DNA of 64,000 nucleotides from Flavobacteriales bacterium UBA7612. GTDB lineage: Bacteria; Bacteroidota; Bacteroidia; Flavobacteriales; Weeksellaceae. The notes under the pieces were generated by a model, which was not told the origin of the DNA, ran no database searches, and saw nothing but the letters and a program-made list of their open reading frames with translations. Below, in pieces: positions 17,088 through 25,780 of the stretch; position 1 is the stretch's first letter; the number at the start of each line of letters is the position of its first letter. Location: the NCBI GenBank assembly GCA_002484335.1, contig DLJQ01000025.1:62001-126000 (forward strand), read 5' to 3'. The translations under genes were made by a program, and so were the position numbers.

Positions 17088-18827
17088 TTAGAGATAATTT
17101 AAAATCATCTCTAAAATAGATTTATTATCTAAACCTATTAATTCTTCAAGTTCTGAGATTGTTCCATGTTCTACAAACTCATCAGGATAGCCATTTATTG
17201 TTATATTTCCTAAATATTTTATTTCAGATAAAAACTCTAAAATAGAACTTCCAAATCCTCCATGTTTTATTCCGTCTTCAAAAGTTAAAATAGTATTATA
17301 TTTTAAAGAAATAGCTTTTAATCTTGATTCGTCTAAAGGCTTTATAAAAGGAAAATCAATTAAAGCAATCTTACTTTGTAGATTGTTTAGGTTAATAATT
17401 TCTTCTAAACGAGAACTTATTAATCCTGTAGAAAGAATAGCAAGTTTATTACCTTCAAAAATAATTTCAGATTTTCCAATTTCAATTTCTTCGTAAACGA
17501 AATCCTTGGTTGGTGAAATTGTTTTTTTAGGATATCGTATTGCAAAAGGTTGTTTTGTGAATTGAGCTGTATATAATAAGTTTTTGAAATCTTTTTCATT
17601 TCTAGGAGAAGAAACAATCATATTAGGAATATCTCTAAGGAATGAAATATCAAAAATACCATGATGTGTTGCACCATCCGAGCCTACAAAACCAGCTCTA
17701 TCTATACAAAAAATAACAGGTAAATTCTGTAAAGCAACATCATGAATAATTTGGTCGTAAGCTCGTTGTAAAAAAGTAGAATAAATAACACAATAAGGAA
17801 TCGTGTTTTGTGTTGATAAACCTGCAGCAAAAGTGACAGCATGTTGTTCAGCAATTCCTACATCAATAACTCTGTCAGGAAAGCTTTTTTTACAAGTACT
17901 TAAATTACTTCCAGAAATCATAGCAGGTGTTATTGCAACAATTTTTTTATTTGTTTCTAATAAATTAAACATTGTTTCTCCAAAAACATCTTGGTAAGTT
18001 TTGGTTGAGATTTTATTTATTATTTCACCAGTTTCTTTTACAAATAATCCAGGCGCATGCCATTTTACTTGGTTAAGTTCTGCCTGTATATAACCTTTTC
18101 CTTTTATCGTTTTTACGTGTAATAATTTAGGCCCATTAATTTTTTCAGCTTTATCAAAAGCAGAAAATAATTCATCATAATTATGTCCATCTACCGTTCC
18201 AATAAAATTTAATCCAAAATCAGTGAAAATATTATTGGATTGATTTTTTAGGGACTGAAAATGTTTTTTTAATCCACCAACAGAATCATCAATACCAATA
18301 TTATTATCATTCAAAATAATTAAAACATCTAAATCTGTTGAGCCAAGATGATTTAAGGCTTCTAAACTCATTCCAGATGTAATAGAGGCGTCACCAATTA
18401 CAGCAATATGTTTTCTTTTGACTTGATTTAATTTATCAGCTGTAGCCATTCCTACAAGTGCAGAAATAGAAGTAGAAGAATGTCCTGTTCCAAAAATATC
18501 AAATTCACTTTCAGTACGAAGAGGGAAACCAGAAATTCCATTTTTTTGACGAAGAGAATTAAAAATATTTTTTCTTTCAGTCAGAATTTTGTGTGGATAA
18601 GATTGATGTCCTACATCCCAAATCAATAAATCATTTGGTGTATTATAGTAATAATGGAGAGCAATTGTTAGCTCAACAACACCTAAACCAGCACCTAAAT
18701 GACCAGGTTTTACACTTAATGTATCTAAAATAAATTCACGTATTTCCTTAGACAATATCAGTAATTGAGATTGTTCTAAAGCTTTAAGTTGCTTAGGGTG
18801 ACTGATTTTTGAAAGTAGATTATTCAT
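17088..18827 (-). CDS. dxs: 1-deoxy-D-xylulose-5-phosphate synthase
   Basis: 579 residues. A thiamine diphosphate enzyme that condenses pyruvate and glyceraldehyde-3-phosphate, the first step of the MEP isoprenoid pathway. The TPP motif is GDASITSGMSLEALNHLG with NDNNIGID. Other family segments are LIWDVGHQSYPHKILTER, GTGHSSTSISALVGMA, VDVGIAEQHAVTFAAG and DRAGFVGSDGATHHG. It is somewhat shorter than E. coli Dxs (620), as is usual in Bacteroidota. ATG 18827 (MNNLLSKI) is chosen because the in-frame upstream ATG at 18848 lies outside a perfect -7 element (18838-18845) and would not be transcribed from it. Confidence 0.95.
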   Translation of the reverse strand: MNNLLSKISHPKQLKALEQSQLLILSKEIREFILDTLSVKPGHLGAGLGVVELTIALHYYYNTPNDLLIWDVGHQSYPHKILTERKNIFNSLRQKNGISGFPLRTESEFDIFGTGHSSTSISALVGMATADKLNQVKRKHIAVIGDASITSGMSLEALNHLGSTDLDVLIILNDNNIGIDDSVGGLKKHFQSLKNQSNNIFTDFGLNFIGTVDGHNYDELFSAFDKAEKINGPKLLHVKTIKGKGYIQAELNQVKWHAPGLFVKETGEIINKISTKTYQDVFGETMFNLLETNKKIVAITPAMISGSNLSTCKKSFPDRVIDVGIAEQHAVTFAAGLSTQNTIPYCVIYSTFLQRAYDQIIHDVALQNLPVIFCIDRAGFVGSDGATHHGIFDISFLRDIPNMIVSSPRNEKDFKNLLYTAQFTKQPFAIRYPKKTISPTKDFVYEEIEIGKSEIIFEGNKLAILSTGLISSRLEEIINLNNLQSKIALIDFPFIKPLDESRLKAISLKYNTILTFEDGIKHGGFGSSILEFLSEIKYLGNITINGYPDEFVEHGTISELEELIGLDNKSILEMILNYL

Positions 18828-18837
18828 TATTCTTTTA

Positions 18838-18845
18838 CAAAAATA
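18838..18845 (-). promoter_or_regulatory. -7 element of dxs
   Basis: TATTTTTG on the minus strand, ending 11 nt before the chosen dxs ATG. It is divergent from and only 22 bp away from the plus-strand element at 18868. Confidence 0.55.
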
Positions 18846-18867
18846 CATTTTTATCAGGAATTATCCG

Positions 18868-18875
18868 TATATTTG
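18868..18875 (+). promoter_or_regulatory. -7 element of the DUF3109 gene
   Basis: TATATTTG, a perfect match, 28 nt before the ATG at 18903. Its position excludes the upstream in-frame start at 18873. Confidence 0.6.
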
Positions 18876-18902
18876 CATGTTACAAAATTTAATGTAACAA
18901 TT

Positions 18903-19481
18903 ATGTTCCAAATAGGAAAAACCCTTGTATCTGAAGAACTACTTAATGAAGATTTTGTTTGTAATCTTAACAAATGTAAAGGGATTTGTTGTGTAGAAGG
19001 TGATGCCGGAGCACCACTTGATGAAGATGAACTTACTATACTAGATGATATTTACGAAGATGTAAAACCTTATTTACGCCCAGAAGGGATAGCTGTAATT
19101 GAGGAAGAAGGTAAATATACCATGGATTCTGATGGAGATTGGGTTACTCCATTAGTTAACAATAAAGAATGTGCTTATTTAGTTTTCGAAGACAATGGTT
19201 TTTCGAAATGTGGAATAGAAAAAGCTTACGAAGAAGGAAAGGTTGACTATAAAAAGCCTATTTCTTGTCATTTATACCCAGTCCGTATTAAGGAATATTC
19301 AAATTTTACATCTGTCAACTATCATGTTTGGGATATTTGCTCAGATGCTTGTACCTTAGGAAAAGAATTGAAAGTTAACGTAGCAACTTTTGCGAAAGAT
19401 TCATTAGTCAGAAAATTCGGAACAGAATGGTATGATGAATTAATGACTATTCAGCAAGAGTTGAATAACCAAAAAAAATAA
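18903..19481 (+). CDS. DUF3109 family cysteine-rich protein
   Basis: 192 residues, cytoplasmic, rich in cysteines that may bind zinc or an Fe-S cluster. The N-terminal FVCNLNKCKGICCVEGDAGAP recalls the YkgJ-type cysteine cluster; later cysteines lie in KKPISCHLYPVRI and VWDICSDACTLG. DUF3109 is widespread in Bacteroidota and its function is unknown. ATG 18903 (MFQIGKTLV) is chosen because the longer frame begins inside the -7 element. It is followed after 5 nt by the next gene, so the two form an operon. Confidence 0.8.
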   Translation: MFQIGKTLVSEELLNEDFVCNLNKCKGICCVEGDAGAPLDEDELTILDDIYEDVKPYLRPEGIAVIEEEGKYTMDSDGDWVTPLVNNKECAYLVFEDNGFSKCGIEKAYEEGKVDYKKPISCHLYPVRIKEYSNFTSVNYHVWDICSDACTLGKELKVNVATFAKDSLVRKFGTEWYDELMTIQQELNNQKK

Positions 19482-19486
19482 AAATT

Positions 19487-21148
19487 ATGTCAATAACAAG
19501 AGCAAGAAGATCTACTGATGCTATTGAGAAATTATATATTTCAATGCGTCATTTATTTCATAGAGGAGTGTATCGTCCATCTGGTGCACCAGGAAAAATT
19601 TTAAGAAATTTATTATTCGAAATAAACCCAGAAATTTATGGATCAATGACAGATCCTAATAAAGTTGAATTAAGTGGTTTAATGTATGTTTTAGACCGTT
19701 TACCTGAAGGTATTGTAGAAACACCTTATGTATGTTTTACATCTGATGAAGGCTATGATCGTTCTATATTCACGCCAATTATACCAGCAAAACGTAGACG
19801 TTTTTGCTATCGTATAGATGATGAGCAAATGAATATTGAAATTTCTCGTGGACGTTCTGATATTTATGATGTATTAACACATTTAACATTCTTATATAAC
19901 GAAGCAGATAAAATTAGAAATAGAGCTTTCAATAATGAAACTCTTTCTAAAAGTAGAGTTTGGGAAGTAATAGAAGAAGTTGTTTTTACACAAACTGAAA
20001 TTTCTCGTAAAGACAGAGAAGTTGCATTAATGCACTTATCTACGATATTAGGTAGAACTTTTGAAGAAACACAAGAAATTCATAATTACTTTGGATCAGC
20101 TGATGATAAAGATAGATTCTTTCGTATAGTATATTGGATGGGATATACAAGTCAACAAGATCGTATAGGTAAAAAGAAACGAGAAATTACATTTACTTCA
20201 ACTCTTAGAGAGTCTATTGGTCATCATATGATTGGTGAAAAATGGGCTAATGAAATAAAACGTGTATTATTTGAAAACCATCTTCAAAATAAAAATATTC
20301 ATATCATTTCAGCAAATATGCATAGTGTATCTAATATGCTTTATGCTTATGATGGATTGAAAAGAAAATATAAAAATGATGGTGTTGAGATATATGAAGA
20401 TTTAAGTGCATCAAATAATAAAATATTACGTGATTCATTAAATGATTATACTCAAAAAAATGGATTGATTTATATAAAAGATCAATCAGGAACAAATATA
20501 GATGTTCAAATTATCGATCTAGAAAAAGTAAACATAACGAATTCAGCTTTTTCATATGCAAAAGATAAAAATAATGAAGTTATCATTGTTATGGATTATG
20601 CATTTGGAGAACAAGCTTTTGAAGCAATGGATGAGTTATTAAAACCATATAAAGTTGAAGATGTTCGTTTTAAAATGAATGTAAAATCTGTTGCTATAAT
20701 GGGTAAAGCTGGAATTTTAGAAGGAGTAAAAGGTGATATTATGATTGCTACAGCTCATGTTTTCGAAGGGACTACAGATAATTATGTTTTTGATAATGAA
20801 TTATCCGCAGCAGATTTTGAAGGACAAGGCTTAGGAGTTTATGAAGGACCTATGATTTCTGTATTGGGAACATCTTTACAAAATAAGGATGTATTAGAAT
20901 ATTTCAAAAATTCATCTTTCCAAGCAATTGGTTTAGAAATGGAAGGAGCTCATTACCAAAAAGCAATTCAAGTTGCATCAAAAATTAGACATCATATTGA
21001 TAGAGATGTAAAAGTAATGTATGCTTATTATGCTTCTGATAATCCATTAGAAACAGGAAGTACACTAGCTTCTGGAGGTTTAGGATTAACAGGAGTAAAA
21101 CCTACATACTTAATTACACAGAAGATCTTAGAAAAAATTATAAAATAA
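19487..21148 (+). CDS. Conserved Bacteroidota protein (DUF6909-like), phosphorylase-like C-terminal half
   Basis: 553 residues with no signal peptide. The N-terminal half (MSITRARRSTDAIEKLYISM, then FHRGVYRPSGAPG) is alpha-helical and conserved across Flavobacteriia as I recall it. The C-terminal half (about 370-553) has segments reminiscent of the nucleoside phosphorylase/AMP nucleosidase fold, such as VAIMGKAGILEGVKGDIMIA and GLEMEGAHYQKAI, the latter resembling the MEG/MEA substrate motif. The family label DUF6909 is from memory. It could cleave a nucleoside or nucleotide glycosidic bond; unproven. It is in an operon with DUF3109 and with the oxidoreductase 4 nt downstream. Confidence 0.65.
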   Translation: MSITRARRSTDAIEKLYISMRHLFHRGVYRPSGAPGKILRNLLFEINPEIYGSMTDPNKVELSGLMYVLDRLPEGIVETPYVCFTSDEGYDRSIFTPIIPAKRRRFCYRIDDEQMNIEISRGRSDIYDVLTHLTFLYNEADKIRNRAFNNETLSKSRVWEVIEEVVFTQTEISRKDREVALMHLSTILGRTFEETQEIHNYFGSADDKDRFFRIVYWMGYTSQQDRIGKKKREITFTSTLRESIGHHMIGEKWANEIKRVLFENHLQNKNIHIISANMHSVSNMLYAYDGLKRKYKNDGVEIYEDLSASNNKILRDSLNDYTQKNGLIYIKDQSGTNIDVQIIDLEKVNITNSAFSYAKDKNNEVIIVMDYAFGEQAFEAMDELLKPYKVEDVRFKMNVKSVAIMGKAGILEGVKGDIMIATAHVFEGTTDNYVFDNELSAADFEGQGLGVYEGPMISVLGTSLQNKDVLEYFKNSSFQAIGLEMEGAHYQKAIQVASKIRHHIDRDVKVMYAYYASDNPLETGSTLASGGLGLTGVKPTYLITQKILEKIIK

Positions 21149-21152
21149 ATCA

Positions 21153-22157
21153 ATGATAAATTTTTCCATCTTAGGTTATGGTCATATAGGACGTGTTCAT
21201 CAACAAGCGATTGAAGAAGTGGAAAATGCACAGTTAATTGCTGTTGTAGATTTCAATTTACCAGATGATTTTCCTTTAAAATCTTATTCTACATTAGAAA
21301 GTTTTCTGATAGAAGATAAGGAAACAGATGTTGTAATAATAGCAACACCAAATGGATTACATCGTGAACATGCTATACGTTGCCTAAAAGCAGGGAAAAA
21401 TGTTTTGATTGAAAAACCAATTGCATTATCAATAGAAGATGCAAATGAAATAATGAAAGTTGCAGAAGAAAAAAAATTACGTGTTTTTACGTCTATGCAA
21501 CTTCGTTTTTCTCCTGTTGTCCAGTATATCAAAAATTTAATAGAAAATCGTTCACTAGGCAAAATTTTTATGGTAAATATTAACTGTTATTGGAACAGAA
21601 ATAAAAATTACTATAAAATGCGTGAATGGCATGGAAATAACGAAATGGATGGAGGAGTTTTATTCACTCAGTTTTCTCATTTTATAGATATTATTAATTT
21701 TTGGTTTGATGATGTGAAGTGTACAGATGCCAAAAGCTTTAATTTTACACATCAAAATATTACTGAATTTGATGATTCTGGTTATGTAGATTTTTTAGCA
21801 GATGGTACAATAGGACATATGATTTATACAACTTCTGTTTTTAATAAAAATTTCGAAAGTAGTATAACTATTATAGCTGAGAAAGGAACAATAAAAATAG
21901 GTGATCAATACTTGAATAAAATGCTTTATTGTGATTTTAAAAATGTTTGTTGCTCTCAGAAATTATCTACAGATCAAAAAAATTTTCATATAGATGCAAT
22001 ACAAGAAATTTCAGATTCTTTAATTCGCAAGAATGAATCTTTACTAGATGGAAATAATGCGTTAAATTTAGTTAAGTTTATTTGTGATGCTAATAAGTTG
22101 TCTAAATTTGATAAAAACTTACTAAAAACAAAAAATTATGAAATTTCACACACGTAA
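21153..22157 (+). CDS. Gfo/Idh/MocA family oxidoreductase
   Basis: 334 residues. The N-terminal NAD(P)-binding Rossmann fold shows GYGHIGRVH near residue 8, and the family lysine motif appears as LIEKPIALS near residue 90. The C-terminal alpha/beta domain carries MREWHGNNEMDGGVLFTQFSHFIDII, where the D-G-G-x-x-x-x-x-x-x-H pattern holds the likely catalytic region. This arrangement resembles sugar-nucleotide 3-dehydrogenases used in surface glycan synthesis, but the substrate cannot be read from sequence. It overlaps the thioesterase gene by 20 nt. Confidence 0.85.
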   Translation: MINFSILGYGHIGRVHQQAIEEVENAQLIAVVDFNLPDDFPLKSYSTLESFLIEDKETDVVIIATPNGLHREHAIRCLKAGKNVLIEKPIALSIEDANEIMKVAEEKKLRVFTSMQLRFSPVVQYIKNLIENRSLGKIFMVNINCYWNRNKNYYKMREWHGNNEMDGGVLFTQFSHFIDIINFWFDDVKCTDAKSFNFTHQNITEFDDSGYVDFLADGTIGHMIYTTSVFNKNFESSITIIAEKGTIKIGDQYLNKMLYCDFKNVCCSQKLSTDQKNFHIDAIQEISDSLIRKNESLLDGNNALNLVKFICDANKLSKFDKNLLKTKNYEISHT

Positions 22158-22527
22158 ATGGGTTAAACCAGAAGATTTGAATCCAAATAAAACACTTTTT
22201 GGAGGTAAATTATTAGCATGGATAGATGAAGAAGCAGCCTTGTATAGTGTTGTACAGTTAGAAAACTCTCATGTTGTAACAAAATTTATGTCTGAGATTA
22301 ATTTCATGTCAGCTTCTAGAGAAGGTGATATTATTGAAATCGGGATAGAAGTTGTAAAATTTGGAAGGACTTCTTTGATTCTTCGTTGTGAAGTTCGTAA
22401 TAAAATGACTCACGAGAAAGTGATCTCTGTAGAAAATATAACAATGGTAAATCTTGATGAAGAAGGTAAACCAAAACCACATGGTAAAACACAAGTGGAA
22501 TATGTAAAGGATCGTTTATATAAATAA
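22138..22527 (+). CDS. Acyl-CoA thioesterase, hotdog fold
   Basis: 129 residues of the single-domain hotdog thioesterase family (YciA/BACH-like). Diagnostic are LNPNKTLFGGKLLAWIDEEA (N-x-x-x-x-x-F-G-G plus the active-site Asp in helix 1) and the strand segments FMSEINFMSASREGDIIEI and GRTSLILRCEVRN. It hydrolyses acyl-CoA in the cytoplasm; chain length is unknown. Its start overlaps the 3' end of the oxidoreductase gene, so translation is probably coupled. A strong bidirectional terminator ends the operon. Confidence 0.88.
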   Translation: MKFHTRKWVKPEDLNPNKTLFGGKLLAWIDEEAALYSVVQLENSHVVTKFMSEINFMSASREGDIIEIGIEVVKFGRTSLILRCEVRNKMTHEKVISVENITMVNLDEEGKPKPHGKTQVEYVKDRLYK

Positions 22528-22538
22528 TAAATCAAAAT

Positions 22539-22568
22539 AAAAAAGGAGACTAATTAGTCTCCTTTTTT
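22539..22568. terminator. Bidirectional terminator between convergent genes
   Basis: A 30-bp perfect palindrome with arms AAAAAAGGAGACTAA and complement, between the thioesterase and the convergent gene ending at 22572. Confidence 0.92.
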
Positions 22569-22571
22569 ATT

Positions 22572-24014
22572 TTATTGTAAAAGATATTTAAAATTATATC
22601 CAAACATTCCTTTTTCTTTAATCATATCAGCAACTCCATCAGGACATTCTTTTTCCCAACCATCTTCGTTGTTTGCAATTTTGTCTAATATTTGACGAGA
22701 ATATGAATCTAAATATTCTTTTTTATAATTTAGAATATCTTTTATTCTGCCATTATATAAGAAATATTTGTAAAGCTCATGAACATTATCACTTACTAAT
22801 AAGTTTTTAGAGTTTAATAGAATATTTTTTTGTTTATCTAAGTAAGGATATAAATATACTTTGACATTCTTTTTGAATAATTTACCAAATGCTTCCATAA
22901 TTCCTCCAGGAAGATCAGCATAATATTGTTCGTTAAAAATTTCTACAAGATTATTTACTCCCATCGCTAAACCTATTTTAGTTTGATTACGAGTAAATTT
23001 AGAAAAATAATCTACGAGTTTATAATATTCAGAGAAATTAGAAATAATAACATTATAGCCAAGGCTACCAATAATGTCTGCTCTATCTAAAAAATCTCTT
23101 TCATTTAATTCTCCTTCAAATCCAGAAGCAATCAAATTAGAAAGGGTGATTTCAAACAAAATTTCAGTATTATCAATACGAACATCATCTTCTTGTTTAA
23201 AAATCTCTAAACCAGATTCAAACATATCCATATTAACATTCATAAATGGACGAAAAGATCCTCTAATAGCAAAAATATTTTTTTTGTAAAGCAAATCAGC
23301 TGGTAGTATATTTTTCCCCTGAGGATTAAAGACAGCTACATCAGTCATTCCATTTTTTACTAATTGAAGAGACATTAATCGATTATCAACATATTTGAAT
23401 TGAGGACCTCTGAAATTAATCATATCAATTTCTAATTGATCATTATCTAAAGTATCATATAATGATTTTATTAATTTACGAGGGTTATCATATAAATAAT
23501 AAGCTCCATAAATTAAATTAACACCTAAAACACCTAATGTCTCCTGCTGTAATTGAGCAGTATTTTCTTTAAATTTTACATGGATAATAATTTCATTAGC
23601 TTTTTCTTCCTCAGCATTTAATTTGAAGCGTAAACCAATCCAACCTTGACCTTCATTTTTTTTAGAGTAATCAATTGTTGTAACAGTATTAGCATACGTA
23701 AAAAAAGCTTTTTCTTTATAATGATCAAGAATAAGACGTTCTTTCATTAAAGACATCTCATGGTCTAACATTTTTTTTAAACGAGCTTGAGTAACATATC
23801 TTCTATTTTCTTCAACGCCATAAATAGAATCAGACATTTCCTTGTCATATGCACTCATAGCTTTCGCAACTGTTCCAGAAGCCGCACCTGCGCGGTAGAA
23901 AAAACGAACAGTTTCTTGACCTGCACCTATTTCTGCAAAAGAACCATAAATTTTTGGATTTAAATTTATTTCTAAAGCTTTTTGTTTTGGTGTAAGAACT
24001 TGTTCTAATGCCAT
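22572..24014 (-). CDS. Conserved protein of unknown function (often mislabelled TonB receptor or nucleotidyltransferase)
   Basis: 480 residues, no signal peptide and no beta-barrel pattern. It is highly conserved in Bacteroidota as I recall: LNPKIYGSFAEIGAGQETVR, FFYRAGAASGTVAKAMSAYD, ARLKKMLDHEMSLM, FFTYANTVTTIDYSKKNEGQ and LQQETLGVLGVNLIYGAYY. Automatic pipelines often call such proteins TonB-dependent receptor or nicotinate-nucleotide adenylyltransferase; neither is supported by what is visible (no TonB box, no HxGH motif). It is divergent from the MBL hydrolase across a 42-bp gap holding a 14-bp palindrome. Confidence 0.7.
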   Translation of the reverse strand: MALEQVLTPKQKALEINLNPKIYGSFAEIGAGQETVRFFYRAGAASGTVAKAMSAYDKEMSDSIYGVEENRRYVTQARLKKMLDHEMSLMKERLILDHYKEKAFFTYANTVTTIDYSKKNEGQGWIGLRFKLNAEEEKANEIIIHVKFKENTAQLQQETLGVLGVNLIYGAYYLYDNPRKLIKSLYDTLDNDQLEIDMINFRGPQFKYVDNRLMSLQLVKNGMTDVAVFNPQGKNILPADLLYKKNIFAIRGSFRPFMNVNMDMFESGLEIFKQEDDVRIDNTEILFEITLSNLIASGFEGELNERDFLDRADIIGSLGYNVIISNFSEYYKLVDYFSKFTRNQTKIGLAMGVNNLVEIFNEQYYADLPGGIMEAFGKLFKKNVKVYLYPYLDKQKNILLNSKNLLVSDNVHELYKYFLYNGRIKDILNYKKEYLDSYSRQILDKIANNEDGWEKECPDGVADMIKEKGMFGYNFKYLLQ

Positions 24015-24035
24015 ATCTAAAATTCAAATTGTTTG

Positions 24036-24049
24036 TGGTAAATTTACCA
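24036..24049. promoter_or_regulatory. 14-bp palindrome in a 42-bp divergent spacer
   Basis: TGGTAAATTTACCA is a perfect palindrome midway between two divergent start codons (24014 and 24057). It may be a shared operator or simply overlapping promoter sequence. Confidence 0.3.
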
Positions 24050-24056
24050 AATCATT

Positions 24057-24839
24057 ATGGCTAAATCAAATATAAAATTACATTTTTTAGGTACAGGTAC
24101 TTCTCAGGGTATTCCAATTATTGGAAGTGATCACCCTGTATGTTTATCAACAAATCCTAAGGATAAAAGGTTAAGATCTTCATTATTACTAGAAAAAGAT
24201 GGGAAAATAATTACGATTGATAGTGGTCCAGATTTTCGACAACAAATGCTTCGCTATAATGCACAACGTTTAGATGGTATAATTTATACACACGAGCATA
24301 ATGATCATGTATTAGGATTAGATGATATTCGTCCGTTAGTTTTTAAATCCGGAGAAGATTTAAATGTTTTTGGATTAAAGCGAGTTTTGAATGAATTACA
24401 TCATCGTTTTCCTTATATGTTTACTGAAAATAAATACCCAGGAGTTCCTACTGTTATAGAAAATGTAATACAAAATAAGAAATTTGAAGTAGCAGGTTTT
24501 GAAATTGAACCAATTAAAATATTGCATGGTGCATTACCTATTCTGGGGTATTTAATTGATGGTAAAATTGCTTATTTAACAGATGTTAAAACAATTCCTG
24601 ATGAGTCAATAGAAAAATTAAAAGGAATTGAAGTTTTGATTATTAGTGCTTTGAGATTACAAAATGAGCATTTTTCTCATATTTTATTGGATGAAGCGAT
24701 TCGTTATTCGGATTTAATAGGAGCGAAATGTACTTATTTTACACACATATCTCACTATTTAGGTTTTCATGATGAGGTAGATAGTTCATTACCAGATAAT
24801 AAACATTTAGCATTTGATACATTAGAGGTTGTTATTTAA
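24057..24839 (+). CDS. MBL-fold metallo-hydrolase, PhnP-like
   Basis: 260 residues of the metallo-beta-lactamase superfamily. It starts LHFLGTGTSQGIPIIGSDHP, has the metal motif THEHNDHVLGLDDIRPL (H-x-H-x-D-H), further ligands in KILHGALPILGYLIDG and YLTDV, and a C-terminal THISHYLG. Sequence order matches the PhnP cyclic phosphodiesterase group common in Bacteroidota rather than beta-lactamases. The exact substrate is unknown. Start at ATG 24057. Confidence 0.88.
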   Translation: MAKSNIKLHFLGTGTSQGIPIIGSDHPVCLSTNPKDKRLRSSLLLEKDGKIITIDSGPDFRQQMLRYNAQRLDGIIYTHEHNDHVLGLDDIRPLVFKSGEDLNVFGLKRVLNELHHRFPYMFTENKYPGVPTVIENVIQNKKFEVAGFEIEPIKILHGALPILGYLIDGKIAYLTDVKTIPDESIEKLKGIEVLIISALRLQNEHFSHILLDEAIRYSDLIGAKCTYFTHISHYLGFHDEVDSSLPDNKHLAFDTLEVVI

Positions 24840-24854
24840 AACTTTCTAAAAATA

Positions 24855-24887
24855 TTTGGATTTCTACTTAAACAAAGCTTATATTTG
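24855..24887 (+). promoter_or_regulatory. Promoter of tRNA-Leu
   Basis: TTTG (24855-24858), a 21-nt spacer and TATATTTG (24880-24887), 12 nt before the tRNA 5' end; a textbook Bacteroidota promoter. Confidence 0.8.
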
Positions 24888-24899
24888 CAATCCATAAAG

Positions 24900-24980
24900 G
24901 CTCGGATGGCGGAATTGGTAGACGCGCACGACTCAAACTCGTGTTCCTTTGGAGTGTGGGTTCGATTCCCACTCCGAGTA
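24900..24980 (+). tRNA. tRNA-Leu(CAA)
   Basis: 81 nt with the acceptor arm GCTCGGA/TCCGAGT, a D-arm GGCGGAATTGGTAGACGC, the anticodon loop CTCAAAC (anticodon CAA), a long variable arm typical of class II tRNAs, and T-loop GGTTCGATTCC. CCA is not encoded. Confidence 0.97.
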
Positions 24981-24983
24981 CTG

Positions 24984-25018
24984 AAAAACCCTCAAATCGT
25001 TAGATTTGAGGGTTTTTA
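24984..25018 (+). terminator. Terminator of tRNA-Leu
   Basis: The arms AAAAACCCTCAAATC and GATTTGAGGGTTTTT pair perfectly around GTTA, 3 nt after the tRNA. Confidence 0.93.
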
Positions 25019-25064
25019 ATTTTTATATAAGACAAAATTATTAAATCTGTTTTTTTTAAATAAA

Positions 25065-25667
25065 TTATTTTTTAAAACTATATTCGATATTACCCCAAAA
25101 AATATAATCTTCTTTTGATTTGAGATCTTTAGGGGTTGATTTAATTAATGGAAAAATATCATTGTAATTAATTTCTCCATAATTAGATTTTTTACTAGAA
25201 AATGATTCACTTGTATTTTCGTCATAAAAAAAGAAGCTCTGAAAATTTTTATAAATTTTTAGATTATTAGTTTTTTCATCTAAACTTCCAATAATTATTT
25301 TTTCTTTATTATCATAAATTATAATATCATTTCCATTTTTTGAATACTTATATTTTTCTGTAATATTACTTTTATTAATAATAATAGAGTCATTTCTTAG
25401 CTCAATTTTTTCTATTAAAGGATCATTATAGAATGACCAATTTTTTTTGAAAAAATCCTCAGCTTCTTCAGGATATTCTTCACCTTTATCACCTTTATAA
25501 TAGTTCAAATCTATTGTTTTACTATTGTTAGAGAAAATGTAAATATTCTCTTTTACAGGTTCTGGAATTGGTTCTGATTCAGTACTTGTAATTGTCGAAT
25601 TATCATCACTGCTACATGATGTTAGAATTGTAAATAAGATAAAATAGATAATAGATTTTAATTTCAT
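25065..25667 (-). CDS. Predicted lipoprotein of unknown function
   Basis: 200 residues. It has a lipoprotein signal (IIYFILFTILTSC, acylation at C18), then a low-complexity Ser/Thr/Glu/Pro linker to about residue 40, then a charged beta-rich body of about 160 residues with many Lys, Asn, Tyr and Ile (for example SIIINKSNITEKYKYSKNG). The body resembles small periplasmic lipocalin-like or calycin-type proteins in composition only; no family is recognised. It is monocistronic and convergent with the tRNA-Leu unit. Confidence 0.6.
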   Translation of the reverse strand: MKLKSIIYFILFTILTSCSSDDNSTITSTESEPIPEPVKENIYIFSNNSKTIDLNYYKGDKGEEYPEEAEDFFKKNWSFYNDPLIEKIELRNDSIIINKSNITEKYKYSKNGNDIIIYDNKEKIIIGSLDEKTNNLKIYKNFQSFFFYDENTSESFSSKKSNYGEINYNDIFPLIKSTPKDLKSKEDYIFWGNIEYSFKK

Positions 25668-25780
25668 ATTGTTGGTTTAATATTTTTTTGATTTGTAAAA
25701 ATAAAATAATATTATTTTAAAATGAATACATTTTGCTCGATTCTTGATTATTAACAAAAAAACACTTATAAATATTTAAA

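Noticed and set aside
18828..18848. An upstream ATG start for dxs (MYFCKRI...)
   Set aside because: It is separated from the rest of the gene by a perfect -7 element on the same strand, so it would not be in the transcript.
22572..24014. TonB-dependent receptor or nucleotidyltransferase annotation for this gene
   Set aside because: There is no signal peptide, TonB box, plug or barrel, and no HxGH nucleotidyltransferase motif.
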